A stretch of 64,000 bases of DNA from positions 1-64,000 of the forward strand of contig BCIK01000036.1 in assembly GCA_039545295.1 (NCBI GenBank), read 5' to 3'. Shown one piece after another: positions 11,001 to 21,900 of this stretch. This DNA comes from Udeniomyces pyricola (taxonomy: Eukaryota; Basidiomycota; Tremellomycetes; Cystofilobasidiales; Mrakiaceae). The notes beneath the pieces are model-generated. The model was not told where the DNA came from. It saw only the letters and a list, made by a program, of their open reading frames with translations, and searched no databases. Position numbers and translations under genes: made by a program. Within the stretch, counting starts at the first letter, position 1. Each line of letters starts with the position of its first letter.

Positions 11001-12814
11001 TGGTTGCCAACTTTTTCACTTTCGAGGATGACGACGTTCTCGCTATTGCAGTCCAAGGAACCGCCAAATTGATGCTCTCAGGAATGTTGTATGATGATAC
11101 TGTACGCTTCATCGTAGCTTGAAGATAGCTTCTGAATGTACATGATTGTGGTGCTTACCGTTCATCGCGAATGTCTGGCTCGCAGGTTCTAAGTCAGCTG
11201 GTGCAACTTTACGTCTCGCCAGAGACGGCCGATAACACGGCTCTCAAGCAGTGCCTCTCGTATTTTCTTCCTGTATACTGCTACTCATCCTCGTCGAACC
11301 AAAACCGGATGCAACAGGTTCGTCTCATCGATCTTTACTTACTCAAGCTGATTTTGCACTATCATCTCACGTTCAATACTTGCATCACAACCTAGATATT
11401 CCTCCCAACCTTAAAGAGTCTCCTCGACATAGCCGACGACCTAGATGAGGATCTCGAGATGATTGCTTCTAGTCACATAGCCGCGCTCTTTATTGACTGG
11501 ACTAATCCAGACAAAGCCATGTACGTTAGTCTGATACAACTGGAACTCCTTAGACTGCCAACCGAAACACTGATATCATGCACTCTTTTCTTAAGCTGTT
11601 CTGCTACACGCCCCATCGACACTACCATCCATGTGTCCTTCGCTTTGAATCTGCTGAAAGCACTAACTGACGAAGACTGGGGTTAGTCAGAGTTTGATAC
11701 TGCTGGTCTTTGTATGTCCTTCCATGAGTCTCAGCTAACTTCTGCCGACTACTTCTGCTGTCCTCAGATCAAGAGCGAAAGATGTTCACCCAGCAGCTCT
11801 CCAAGCTACATCTTCCAGACGATTGCGATGCCTCTAAAATTCAGGAGCTATTACTCCACATCGAAGTTATCCAAACTGTTCGTTGAATTCACTTTAGTTG
11901 GCCTCGCCTCAATTCGCTGAGTACGCAACTGAACATTCTGCGCATTATCCTTTGTTCAGAGGCGGCCCTTGCCGGACGCTGTTTCGCGTAATGCGCTACT
12001 CAAGTTTGAGACTTTACTTCGCAAGCAGTTTGCCCAGGGCCTTTCCGACTTACACGAGGGCGATGGATCGAAAGTTGATCAGCTGACTCGATTGATGGAT
12101 GAATCTTGTCTCGAGGCGTGAGTGATTTCCTGTATGTCGTCCTCCCACTCTTTCCCTTCAGATCAGATTTAACGCGCCATGTTTTGAATCTCTCGAAAAT
12201 CCTCTCAGGGATTTGCCGGACCCTCCGAGACACATCATGCAAGCGACGTCTTCAGCACGGAAGGCCAGGTAAGTGATGCTGTCGCCCTGCTGGCTGGATT
12301 GTTCTTTGTAACTATTTATCTTCCCCAACTGAGCTTCGACTGCCTCTTGGTCGACACATAGTATTCTACCTGTCACGGAACACGCCTTGTCTTCGAGGAT
12401 TACAACGAACTTGTCGACTTCAGGATCGCGCCCAGTGTCTTGCTCGCCGTCTGTGGTTGATGTGCTGTGAGTATTGTCTCTCTGGCCAATAGCAAGCATT
12501 GCGAGTTCCTTGGTTTAATTCAGTCCATCGTTGTTTCATCCTTCCCTGCACCCATCTGCAGTCCGTTGGAAGAAACATTCGCAAAGCAAGAATCCGAAGA
12601 TGAGGATGTAGCGAGCGAGCAGGATCATGACGACGATGATTCAGCCGAGGCCTTGATCGATCCAGCAGACACCGAGGAGATTGCAGACCTAAGCTCGGAA
12701 GAATCAGACTCGCTGGTCGATGAGGCTGAGCTGGTGGGACGAGTTGATCATGCAGACGACTCAGACGATCTTGGTGGACTGGACGACTCGTTGATACAAA
12801 ACGAGTCAGATTAA
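8077..12814 (+). CDS. YCG1: Condensin complex subunit CAP-G / YCG1 (Cnd3), 19 exons
   Basis: HEAT-repeat subunit of condensin, which binds DNA together with the kleisin Brn1 and compacts mitotic chromosomes in the nucleus. Exons: 8077-8413, 8532-8703, 8788-9003, 9061-9340, 9429-9531, 9612-9688, 9786-10020, 10093-10445, 10537-10665, 10752-10895, 10973-11101, 11186-11317, 11396-11520, 11596-11681, 11768-11877, 11960-12117, 12209-12268, 12362-12466, 12562-12814. All phases agree and give 1067 aa. Family marks are the N-terminal FHEAQSSQVNHRKN helix, the repeated HEAT signatures LLERVRDKEVSVRVQAV and RRTRDVDPNIRRNVY, a Cnd3-type C-terminal domain (YFLPVYCYSSSSNQNRMQQ, then IFLPTLKSLLDIADDLDED), and a very acidic tail. 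The start at 8077 gives the usual N-terminus. The last three small exons carry little conserved sequence and are the least certain. Length fits the family (about 1000 aa). Confidence 0.93.
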
Positions 12815-13033
12815 TTTAACGAGTTCCGCTGGGCGGAACTTTTTGTTCAGGGAAGTACATATATGACATGGAATTGGCAAATAGAGATTATAAAAAAGAG
12901 AGGTAGGGCAAGCTAGATGGCCAGGTGTGAGATAGACCGATCAACGCAAAAAAGACCTAGTAAGGCCAAAAGATTGTTCACGCCCAAGAACAATACACAT
13001 AAGAGGTCGAGTCTGCCAGCAGACATGCTTGTT

Positions 13034-15443
13034 TTACAAACCCATCCCTGACCGAAGGGCATCCATGAGAGCCCAGGACGATGTGTCACCGTGCATGTCC
13101 CACACATTGATGCCTCGGAGACCAGATTGGAGAGCAAATTGTGCTTTGAGAGACAACGAATCCGGGTCGTCGTAGGTGATGATCTGACCAGAGGCGGCGG
13201 AGCGGAGGAAGGGCTGAACGAAGACAAGGCGACACCACGGCATACATGAGCATGAGCAAAACCTTGCACAGATTAATGGTCAGGATGTTGGTCCGAGGAC
13301 GAAGACCGGATGGAAACTCACCGTGCTCGAACAAGTGTCCCAGAGACGAGTGAATCCTCCAGTACCGAGGTACTTGTTGGTTGCGGGATCAAGAGTAAGA
13401 GCGCCCTGTTTGACAAGGTCGTTGAACATAATCTGGCCATCAGAACTGCCCCCATCTTCATTGACCAAAACGACGTTAGCTCGCCGGGCGGGGGATGAGG
13501 ACGAAGAACGGCGCCGACGATCAACAAGGGCTGTGGCTGAGGATCGCGAAATGTAACCATAACTACATGACAAGAACACATTGGGTCAATCATCACCTCA
13601 GAGAGCAAATCATGCGGAGACACATGAGAAGTACGCACGCGGCGGCTCCGAGTGAGATTTGGTCTGCCGGAAATCCAGCCGATGTCCAAGAGTGTACGGA
13701 TGCATATGCGTTGGCTAAGGGCTGCAAAGAGTTGTTGCAGCCATCGGATAGGGGTGCATTGGGTCCCGGAGTAGAAGAAGCTGGATAAATTAGGACAAGC
13801 ACAAAAACCAATAAAAGAAACCGTTTAGATGAACTCGGTCGCATGAACGCTGCGTGTCGAAATCACATAATAAGAAAGTTACTTACATCCCCAGACATCG
13901 TAGTTCATGATTGTTATCCAATCGAGCACCTTGGCGAAGGCGCTTACATCCGACATAGGATTGCCATCAGGTCCAGCAAACGGCCAAACCTATGATTGGG
14001 AAGGAGGGATCGAATATGAGTCATAGTTCGATGTGTTGAGCAGGCGAAATTGCCTTGAGTCACCCACTTGGACAGCAGCACTGATCTTGGCGCTCGAGGG
14101 CAGAGTCGCTTTGAGAAGTTGGAGGAACAAGAGGTAGTTGCCACTGTCGGCGCCAGAGATGATGTTTCCATCCTGACCTGCCGTGCCAGGGTATTCCCAG
14201 TCACTGGACAAGAATTCAAGGCAAATCAGTCAACGAAATGAGGAGCCAGCAAACATTTGCGAGTACCACTTAGAGGTTGGCCATACATGTCGATGCCGTC
14301 AAGGGAAAACTTGGTGTACAAGGACAGCATCTTGGCGGCGAGATCCTTTCGACTCGAGGGAGTCGATACGGCGGTGGAGAAATGACTGGTGATGCAGAGC
14401 AAAGTATTAGTTTGCATCATAATCTTGCTTCAAGAATAACGCTAGTATCAAGGCGCTCACCCCGAGCCTGTCCAACCTCCGATGCTAAGTTTCACGCGCT
14501 TGCCAGCGACATGAGCGGTTGTAACTACCCTCTTAACTGTTCATAGCAGAGCAATGTGTTGCGCGGGATGAGGTAAACGACACGTTGACACATCTCAAGA
14601 CATCGCATGAGCATTCAACTCACGAAGATCTTCAGAGTTATCCTGGGTGAAAACGAGGTTAAGATTCGAATCGAGGATGGCGAAGGCTATCGTGAGGGAA
14701 GCCCACAAATCAGTGGACTGATCACACGCATCGTCTTTTGACTCGCGGTTCTTGACTCTTACCAAACGTGACCCAATCGAGCTTGGTCCAATTGATCTGC
14801 TCGGGCTTGATTTGTTCCGAGATCCAATCAGGATAGTAGGCCCCGAGGATGGGTGTGAAAGATGAACTTGTCACTGTAGCAGCCGGAGCGACGGATGATG
14901 TTTTCGAGGTGGGCGCCATCGAAAAGGTAGCAGCAGTGATGCTCGTCATGGTAGGAGAAGAGGATATTGCGACGACCTTCGAGCTCTGCATAGATGAGGT
15001 CAGCATGAGACAGAGTCAGATAGTGGACCGATAACAAGGGATACGGCTGTATGGGAAAGAGTCGAACGCACAGCGGGTGGCTTGACCGATGATTGCGCTG
15101 TGACGAACGCCGAGTGTGTAGCACCCACGCTCTGGACTCCTACAGATACTGCCGAGCTAAGCGACGCTGAAACTGCGACGGATGATGAAGCGTGATGCGC
15201 CACAACGGAAAGGCCGGTCACAGAGGTTGCAAAGGTGGCTGGAGTGGTCTGCTTGGTCGATACAGGCGTTGTCAAGGCGGCGACGTTCGTCTGCCACACA
15301 GTCTGAGTGACAGTGGCCTCGACAGTGAATGTGGTTGTAGCGGTGATTGGCAAGCCTCGCTCATCGAGAGGAGCGCGAATCACTGCTGAGACGAGGACAC
15401 CAGCAGACAGCAGAACGGAGAGGGTGGAGAGAGGGAGGTACAT
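13034..15443 (-). CDS. Secreted GH18 chitinase, 10 exons
   Basis: Glycoside hydrolase family 18 endo-chitinase, predicted to be secreted and to cleave beta-1,4-GlcNAc chains in the cell wall. Exons: 15443-15072, 14985-14763, 14686-14624, 14536-14461, 14385-14287, 14203-14068, 13989-13887, 13780-13639, 13562-13322, 13213-13034 (544 aa, phases consistent). The N-terminus is a hydrophobic signal peptide (MYLPLSTLSVLLSAGVLVSA), followed by about 150 residues rich in Ser, Thr and Val that resemble an O-glycosylated stalk. The catalytic domain starts at GAYYPDW, has the SxGG strand (LSIGGW) and the intact active site DGIDIDWEYPG, whose codon for the middle Ile is split by an intron. Later come AAVQVWPFAG, MNYDVWG, SAGFPADQ and the C-terminal GINVWDMHGD. 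No chitin-binding module or GPI signal is visible. It is divergent from the inositol monophosphatase gene. Confidence 0.93.
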
Positions 15444-16653
15444 GGTAAAGGCGTTGTGGATTTGTGATAGGTTATAGGATGAGTTGGATGTGCTTCCGGA
15501 GCGAGATGAAGTGAGTGTGTATGTTCAAAGATGAGGAAACGTAGGAACACGATAAATCTGGCCAGCAGAGAATCGAGGAGACAGGAAGGAGGATGGGAGG
15601 GACGCGAAAGAGAAGCTTGCAGGATGCTGGCTTTTGATGAGTTGACCGTCAGAAGTGGGAGATCCGCGAGCGGAGCAAGGAGAGGTAGGGAAGGGGAGGA
15701 GGGAAGACGGGGAGAGGCGGACGACAAAGAGCGAAGGAAAGCACCAAGGTGGCTTGACGAGGTCTGAACGTGACGGCGAATCAGATGTGGGAGTTGAAGA
15801 GGAGGCTGGCTAAAGAATCAAAGGAACGAGGATAAAGAGCGTTGGGGTCTCGGCTGAGCGTGAACGAGGGTCCTCCAGGAACCGAGAGGAGGTAGAGTAA
15901 TGGGCACTACGACTAGCGTATGATAGGGAGGAGAAAGATGAGAAGGGGAAAGGGTGAGATGAGTCTATAGGAAAGGGCTCGATGGTTGGGGGAGCACAAG
16001 GGAACATCAAGAACAGACGCGTCGATGGTTTCACCTCTTTGTATTCAATCGAGTCGAGTACGTGCCATAACTGGTTGGACGTAGAATGTCTCTCAACTAA
16101 ACGTACAACGTCGCGCGTCATGACGTGGCATGATGTCATCAGAAGTTGTATCGCATAATGTCAGTTATGGTACTAGTCCTGGCTCAGACGTACTACTCGC
16201 GTGTCTACTCTGCTGTCATCCATATATATATATATATATGTGTATTGACGTACTTAGCGTGAATCCCGTGCTGAACCATCCATGAAAATTCAATCATCCA
16301 TCTGCAGGCCGCAGTTTGCAATCATCTGACACCTCACCACCACGCAGATTCAGCTCGTGCTTAGTTAAAGAACTTGATCAGCACATTGTAACAGTACACA
16401 AATCGATGCTATCTTGCGCGATTTCAATCAGCTCGAGAGTGGCGAACTAACTAAAATTGCACAAGCATCACGCAGCAGTACTACCACTGGGCCGATTCAG
16501 TTACATAACGTACGTCAGCGGCATGCAATCATTAATCATTCGCTGTCTCATGTCTTTCGCGTCGGTCCGTTCGTTCCCTTCGACGCTGTACGGCTTGTTT
16601 CGACTTGCGCCACCACTCAGTTCTATCACCTCAACCATTCAGATCCATCATAT
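15444..16653. promoter_or_regulatory. Divergent intergenic region between chitinase and IMPase genes
   Basis: A 1.2 kb spacer between two divergent start codons, so it should hold both promoters. The side next to the chitinase is purine-rich on the + strand, i.e. a CT-rich leader on the - strand. Further out are the perfect palindrome CGTCATGACG at 16116-16125 and, just after it, TGATGTCATCA (about 16131-16141), both resembling bZIP (ATF/CREB-type) sites. An (AT)n run lies at about 16222-16239. No gene is seen inside. Confidence 0.4.
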
Positions 16654-18188
16654 ATGTCTGAACTACCTACCATTCCCAATCTGGATGACATTCTCACCTT
16701 TGCCATCAACCTCGCTCGCGAATCCGGTGCCATGATCAAGGCGGGATCGCAACGTCGGTTCGAATCATCCGTTGGCGCTCATCTCGACGAGAAGAAGAAC
16801 GCCGTCGACCTCGTCACTGAGACGGATCAAGGTTGGCCCACCATCATAGCCTCCAGTGGAAGCCACCATCATGTCCCGAGCATGACCTTTGACGCTGATC
16901 ATTGTTTTGTGTTTTGTCACCTCTCCAGCTGTTGAAGCGTTCGCCAAACAATCGATTTTCTCAAAATATCCCGATCACAGTTTCATCGGCGAGGAGAGCT
17001 TTGCCGCAGGAGACCGACACATGCTCTCGGATGACCCTACGTACGTCTGTTGAAGCTGTTGCAAGCTCACGATACGGTAGCTGATTTTCATGTGTCTCGA
17101 ATTTCTAGCTGGATCTTGGACCCGGTTGATGGAACAACCAACGTGTGTGCTCCCCCTCTTTTCACTTGACTGGTGCCTTCCGTTGCTTCTTCTTATTGAT
17201 GCTGTGGAATCTTTCGTACTTTCAACCACACAGTTTGTCCATGGTGAAACCAGAGTTTCATATATACGTTGTTTCTCAGGCCCAAGAACTTGGGAACCTC
17301 CACTTTGCTGAATATATCCCACATCGCTTTGCTGCCAGGCTTCCCTCATTCCTGCATCTCCATCGGTTTCACATTCGGAGGCAAGCCTGTTGTCGGAGTT
17401 GTCTACAATCCGTGAGTCGACTTCTGCTGTCCCAAATAGGCTGCTCTGAATACAGTCTTCTGACGCTGGTTCTGCTCACCGCCTCAGATTCCTGGATCAG
17501 CTCTTCTCGGCAGCCAAGGGCAAGGGAGCCTTCCTTAACGAATCCCAGCGACTTCCGCTGGTTTCTCCATCTCCTGCTCTCCCTTCCATCTCGAACGCCC
17601 TGCTCGGTGTGGAATGGGGCTCTGACAGGAGCCCTGAGGTAATGAGCAAGAAACTTCAAAGCTTTGCCAACTTGATTGGCCAGGGCCAAGGCAAGGCTAT
17701 GGTTCGTGGAGTTCGATCGCTGGGTTCAGCTGCGCTGGTAAGTCTGTTGTTCAATCATATTTATTTATATTTTGCTTCGCACAGCTTGTACGATGAGTGC
17801 AACAATAAAAGTTGTATCGCCTTTGATTTCGAACACAGAACTTTTGCGCGGTCGCGAGCGGTCAGCTGGATGCCTATTGGGAGATAGGATGCTGGTGAGT
17901 GATATCGATTCCCATGAGGATTACCTTCAAATCGAGTTCTGTAGTTGACATCAACCTTTTCCACTCGGACATAGGGAATGGGACGTGTGTGCTGGGGCAA
18001 TCATCGCGACTGAGGCGGGCGGCCGACTTTTCGGCTCCAAGACGTCTAGCCTGGATGGTCGCATCGACTCAGAGCTTCTAACAGGACGCAAATATCTCGT
18101 TTTGAGGGGAACCCCAGGAGGCTTGGAGGAGCAAAAGGCTTTGGCTCGCGAATTCTATGGCTACGTTGAGGAGTGGGATCAGCTTTGA
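16654..18188 (+). CDS. Inositol monophosphatase, 8 exons
   Basis: Mg-dependent inositol-1-phosphate phosphatase (IMPase/INM1 type, FIG superfamily) that releases free myo-inositol for phosphoinositide synthesis in the cytosol. Exons: 16654-16831, 16929-17040, 17109-17142, 17234-17243, 17339-17411, 17488-17737, 17839-17894, 17975-18188; the sum is 308 aa with all phases matching. Metal-binding motifs are complete: DLVTETD (first Asp), FIGEES, then WILDPVDGTTNFVHG, the second signature spread over exons 3-5, and WEWDVCAGAIIATEAGG near the C-terminus. Exon 4 is only 10 nt and encodes FVH plus one base. An in-frame upstream codon exists but the chosen ATG gives the normal N-terminus. The related QutG-type phosphatases share these motifs, so the substrate is inferred. 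Confidence 0.93.
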
Positions 18189-18916
18189 GCTTTCTGAAAG
18201 ATATATGGTTCTGTTTGCGCGAATCTTGTCCGATTTGCAAGTAAGGCCTTCAAGCCTGGTCGTGTCGCACGTGAGGTATCGCCAGGCAAAGAGAGGAGGA
18301 ATGAGCATGCTACTGGCATTATTCGGATGGATCGTGACATGCACATATCCATCATGATAGTCGTGCACTTGAGTACTTCTGACCGACGATCGTGCTAGAG
18401 TGAGAGTTCAGGTGAGTCTGAATTCCAGCTGCTGGTAAGGTTGTCAATCTGATGAATCCGGCCAGCAACCGATGCCAACGTGCCTCAACGAAGAGACGAT
18501 AGAGGTCTGGCAAACAACCAACAGTCTGTTTGATATACACATGAAAGTGATGTCGATCTCATGGAACAGGGTGACGAATGAGCGAACACGTGTACGTGGT
18601 CAAAGTGGAATATTTCAAATGAGGTAAGAAGAAGAGGGCAGGTGTCGATATATATATATGTGCGTATCATGTATATAGAAAAATATACATGAGTAAGGTT
18701 CGGAGGCGAGGCAAGGCGAGAAATCAACAAGCAGCGATGTAAAGATATTCGAGTCGTGAGAAGCATAAGAAATCGGAACAACAACAAAAACGATGAGATC
18801 AGGGCTAGGGGAAAGATGAATGAAGAGCAAATAAGCCATGATACCATAGACCTGGAAGCTAAAACGAGTGGTAAAACCTAGCTGATGGCTGATTTCCTTG
18901 AACTCTCTATCCCTTC
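18189..18916. other. Convergent intergenic region, no gene seen
   Basis: This segment separates the stop codons of the + strand IMPase gene and the - strand histone-fold gene. It is AT-richer than its neighbours, with a short TATATATATATG run at about 18650, and should hold the 3' ends of both transcripts. No open frame with codon structure or RNA gene was recognised. Confidence 0.5.
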
Positions 18917-21900
18917 TCAACCTTCCAGCAACCAACTCACGACATCTTTCCTGTCAGAACGCATATGGCCCACAGTCTCCTCCCCCTCTCCTTGACTACC
19001 CAACTCGCGCCGTGCCTTCACTCCCCAAGAGGCTAACAAGTCTCCAACGATCATTCGGCATTCATCTGCTGTCTGTGCTTCCTCGAGCATCTCGTATAGG
19101 TGTAGGAGAGATGCGCGGAACGTGGGGTCAAGAGGACTGAGCGTAGTGGATTGATCTTGGTGAATTAAAGGGATGGTCGACGATAGATAAAGGCGATCGT
19201 TGCCTGAAGCGATACCGGCGTTGTTATGGGAGGAATGAGTACAAAGGTGATTGTCCGTTATCGGCTGTTTTGTTTCTTGGACGCCTCGTATACCCAGCCC
19301 AAATGTCTCCGTATCAAGAGCTACATCGCCGTTGCGTTCCTTATCGCCGGTGACATCCATCTCTGCGACTCCAGCTGTAACTGCTTCGAATTCCTCCGAT
19401 GTAGTCCCCAACGACGGCCTAAGTCCAGGTGTCGAGGCATCTGTCGAGAAAGATCGGGGAAGCCGCCCAGATTTCGCACCTATGAGCTCATCAGATTGGA
19501 TGTAGTCGGTAACGTGAACGTGAGAAGTTGATGGCATCGTTAACAAAGGGTCGAGATCGATAGTTGCAGATTCCCCTGAGACAGATACACCGAGACTGTT
19601 GGGGCGAACTTGAGGTTCTTGACCTTGAGGAAGAAAGATTTGAGGGTCAGAGCTGTTTATCGCCAATGAGGGAGAGATGGTAGTGCTGATGGCAGAAAAG
19701 TGGGACCCTCGGCGTGGATCGCCGACAGGATAGCCGAACGTCGGGGCCGTTGAAAGCGCAGGAGAAGTTTGGTAGTGAGCACCAAGAGAGAGAGGATGTG
19801 GTTCTTGAGAAGCAAAGAGGTCAACCGCAGAGACGGGGATCGGGTGAAAGGAGATGGGTGACACGGCGGGGGTGGCAGTGATGGTTGTAACTGTGCTAAA
19901 GCTCGGAATCCGATGGCTCGATTCAGAAGACGAAGATTGTCGTCTCGACGATGTCTGATAACGGTGAGAATTTTTAGAATCGATAGAGGACGTCGGGGAA
20001 AGGCCTTCTTGATGATAGGTTTGATGTGACGCTGTGGGAGTTGGTGTAGTGGAGCTGGGCCGATCGGTTATAGAAGAATTCGGAGAAGAGGCCAGATGAG
20101 AGCGAGGAACAGGATAGCTCGCCTTCGAAGAGGGTGACTGCGATGCCAAAAGGGTATCAGAAAGGGGTTTCCGTGAGGGTGAAGAAGATTGTACCGCGAG
20201 CCCTTCGTTTGCTCGTCGGATAAGTGGCTGAGCGCCAGCAATCGGATTGGCATGACAAGGTGAAAGTGGGTTGATAGGATCAGCGATGTTTGGCATCGTT
20301 GAGGAAGGCGGGACGACTAATGTCGGCGAACCGGACGAAAGAAAACCGGTATTGGCTCCACCGGAACCACCGATCGAGACAGTCGATCGCGTCCGTCGCA
20401 TCGCGCCAGCGAGACGGTTGGTCGAGGAAGATATGTTGCTAATCGAGGTAGGGGTCGAGGTGGAAGCGTTGATTGATGGAGTTGAAACGGGAGACGGATC
20501 AGAAGATATTGACGCATGTTCGTCGGACAAAGCTTTGTGGCTTCCCACGCCTCCAAGCTTTGAAATCAGCCCCTTCAGTCCTTTCTTCTTCGGTTGCTTG
20601 ACCACTTCATTCTCTGGAAGTTGAACACCACTATCCGTCCCACCGCGCGAGAGAATTAACGGCATCGGTGGCTTCGATGAGAAATTGGGAGGAGGAGGTC
20701 CACCCAAAAACGCAATCAATTCGGCGGAGCTCGTTGTCGGCTTCTTCTTCCTGGTCTTGAGCTTATCACTGGATGAGTTGTCAGTTCCATTAAGGAGAGA
20801 TTTGTGGTCCATATCGTCATTTGATTCGTCATCGGAGTGGGCCACGAGGGCGGAACGAGGTTGATGACGAGGGATTGTCGGGTAAGATGGCGTGACCTCA
20901 TTGCCCGTAGTGCCTGCCGCGACGGCCTGTTGCTGTTGTGTCGCAAGCGAGCTCGCGGTTATTTTGGATGAGATGACGAGGTTTGCGTCGACCAGAGAGG
21001 GTGCAGTGTTAGCTGTCGAGGGTGGAGTTGAGTACACTTCGGAGGGTTGCGTTCGGTGATAGAATGATGACGAGGCCGACGACCCGAACGAGGAACTTGT
21101 CGAGCTGAAATGAGTGAGTGAATGACCCATATCAATGGAAGTGTTTATAGGAGATGAGATTGAGCTGTTATCGACATAAGCATCGTGCGGCAGCGGCAAA
21201 GAGCGCGCTTTAGAGACGGCATTGGTGGAAGAGGACAGAATAGGAGGTTTGACGCTGGTGGTGGCATGAGATGCCTCAGTACGGACGGCCCAGGGGGGCT
21301 CGGAGGAGAGCTGATCACAGGAAAGGAGAGAGGAGAGGAACGGGCATAGGTCAGTGACACCCTGATACGCGATCATTCACACACTGATGAGATCTCGGCT
21401 CTCAAAGGTGCATGAGCTACATCTCACTGCCGATGGAAAGACGTGTAGACTCACAAGCTCAACCAAGGATTCCTTCTTGTCATCTCTCCGTTTCCTTCCA
21501 AGCAGTATCTCGTCTTCGTCATTCATCTCTTCCTCTTCATCCCTCTCTGCGACCCTTGGCCCCCTCGCTTGCAATCTGTTTGCGATGTTTGGATCCAAGC
21601 CCCTCAGAGCCTGGGCTCGGGCACCTTCACGACCAGTCTGAAAGCTTTGTTTGACAAGTGAGCTGTTGTGGGAGAGAAGAGATTTGTGTGTCGGGGCCGT
21701 CCTCGATGATCGTTGTTGTGGTTGTTGTTGCTGCTGAGATCGAGCGCTATCCCCCAGTGATGGCTGACGTCTGATGATGGTGCCAGGGCCAGAAGATTGA
21801 ACGGGAGTCTGATAGGTGAACCGTCGAGAGGGAGATGATGAAGGAAGAGAGGAGAGGAAAAATAGGTTCGTGCGGTGGAATCAATCGGATGATAGAAGTT

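Noticed and set aside
11898..12086. Separate small exon of YCG1 after the acceptor at 11897
   Set aside because: Using it shifts the frame to a stop. The single intron 11878-11959 gives phase 0 on both sides and a continuous helix-rich sequence.
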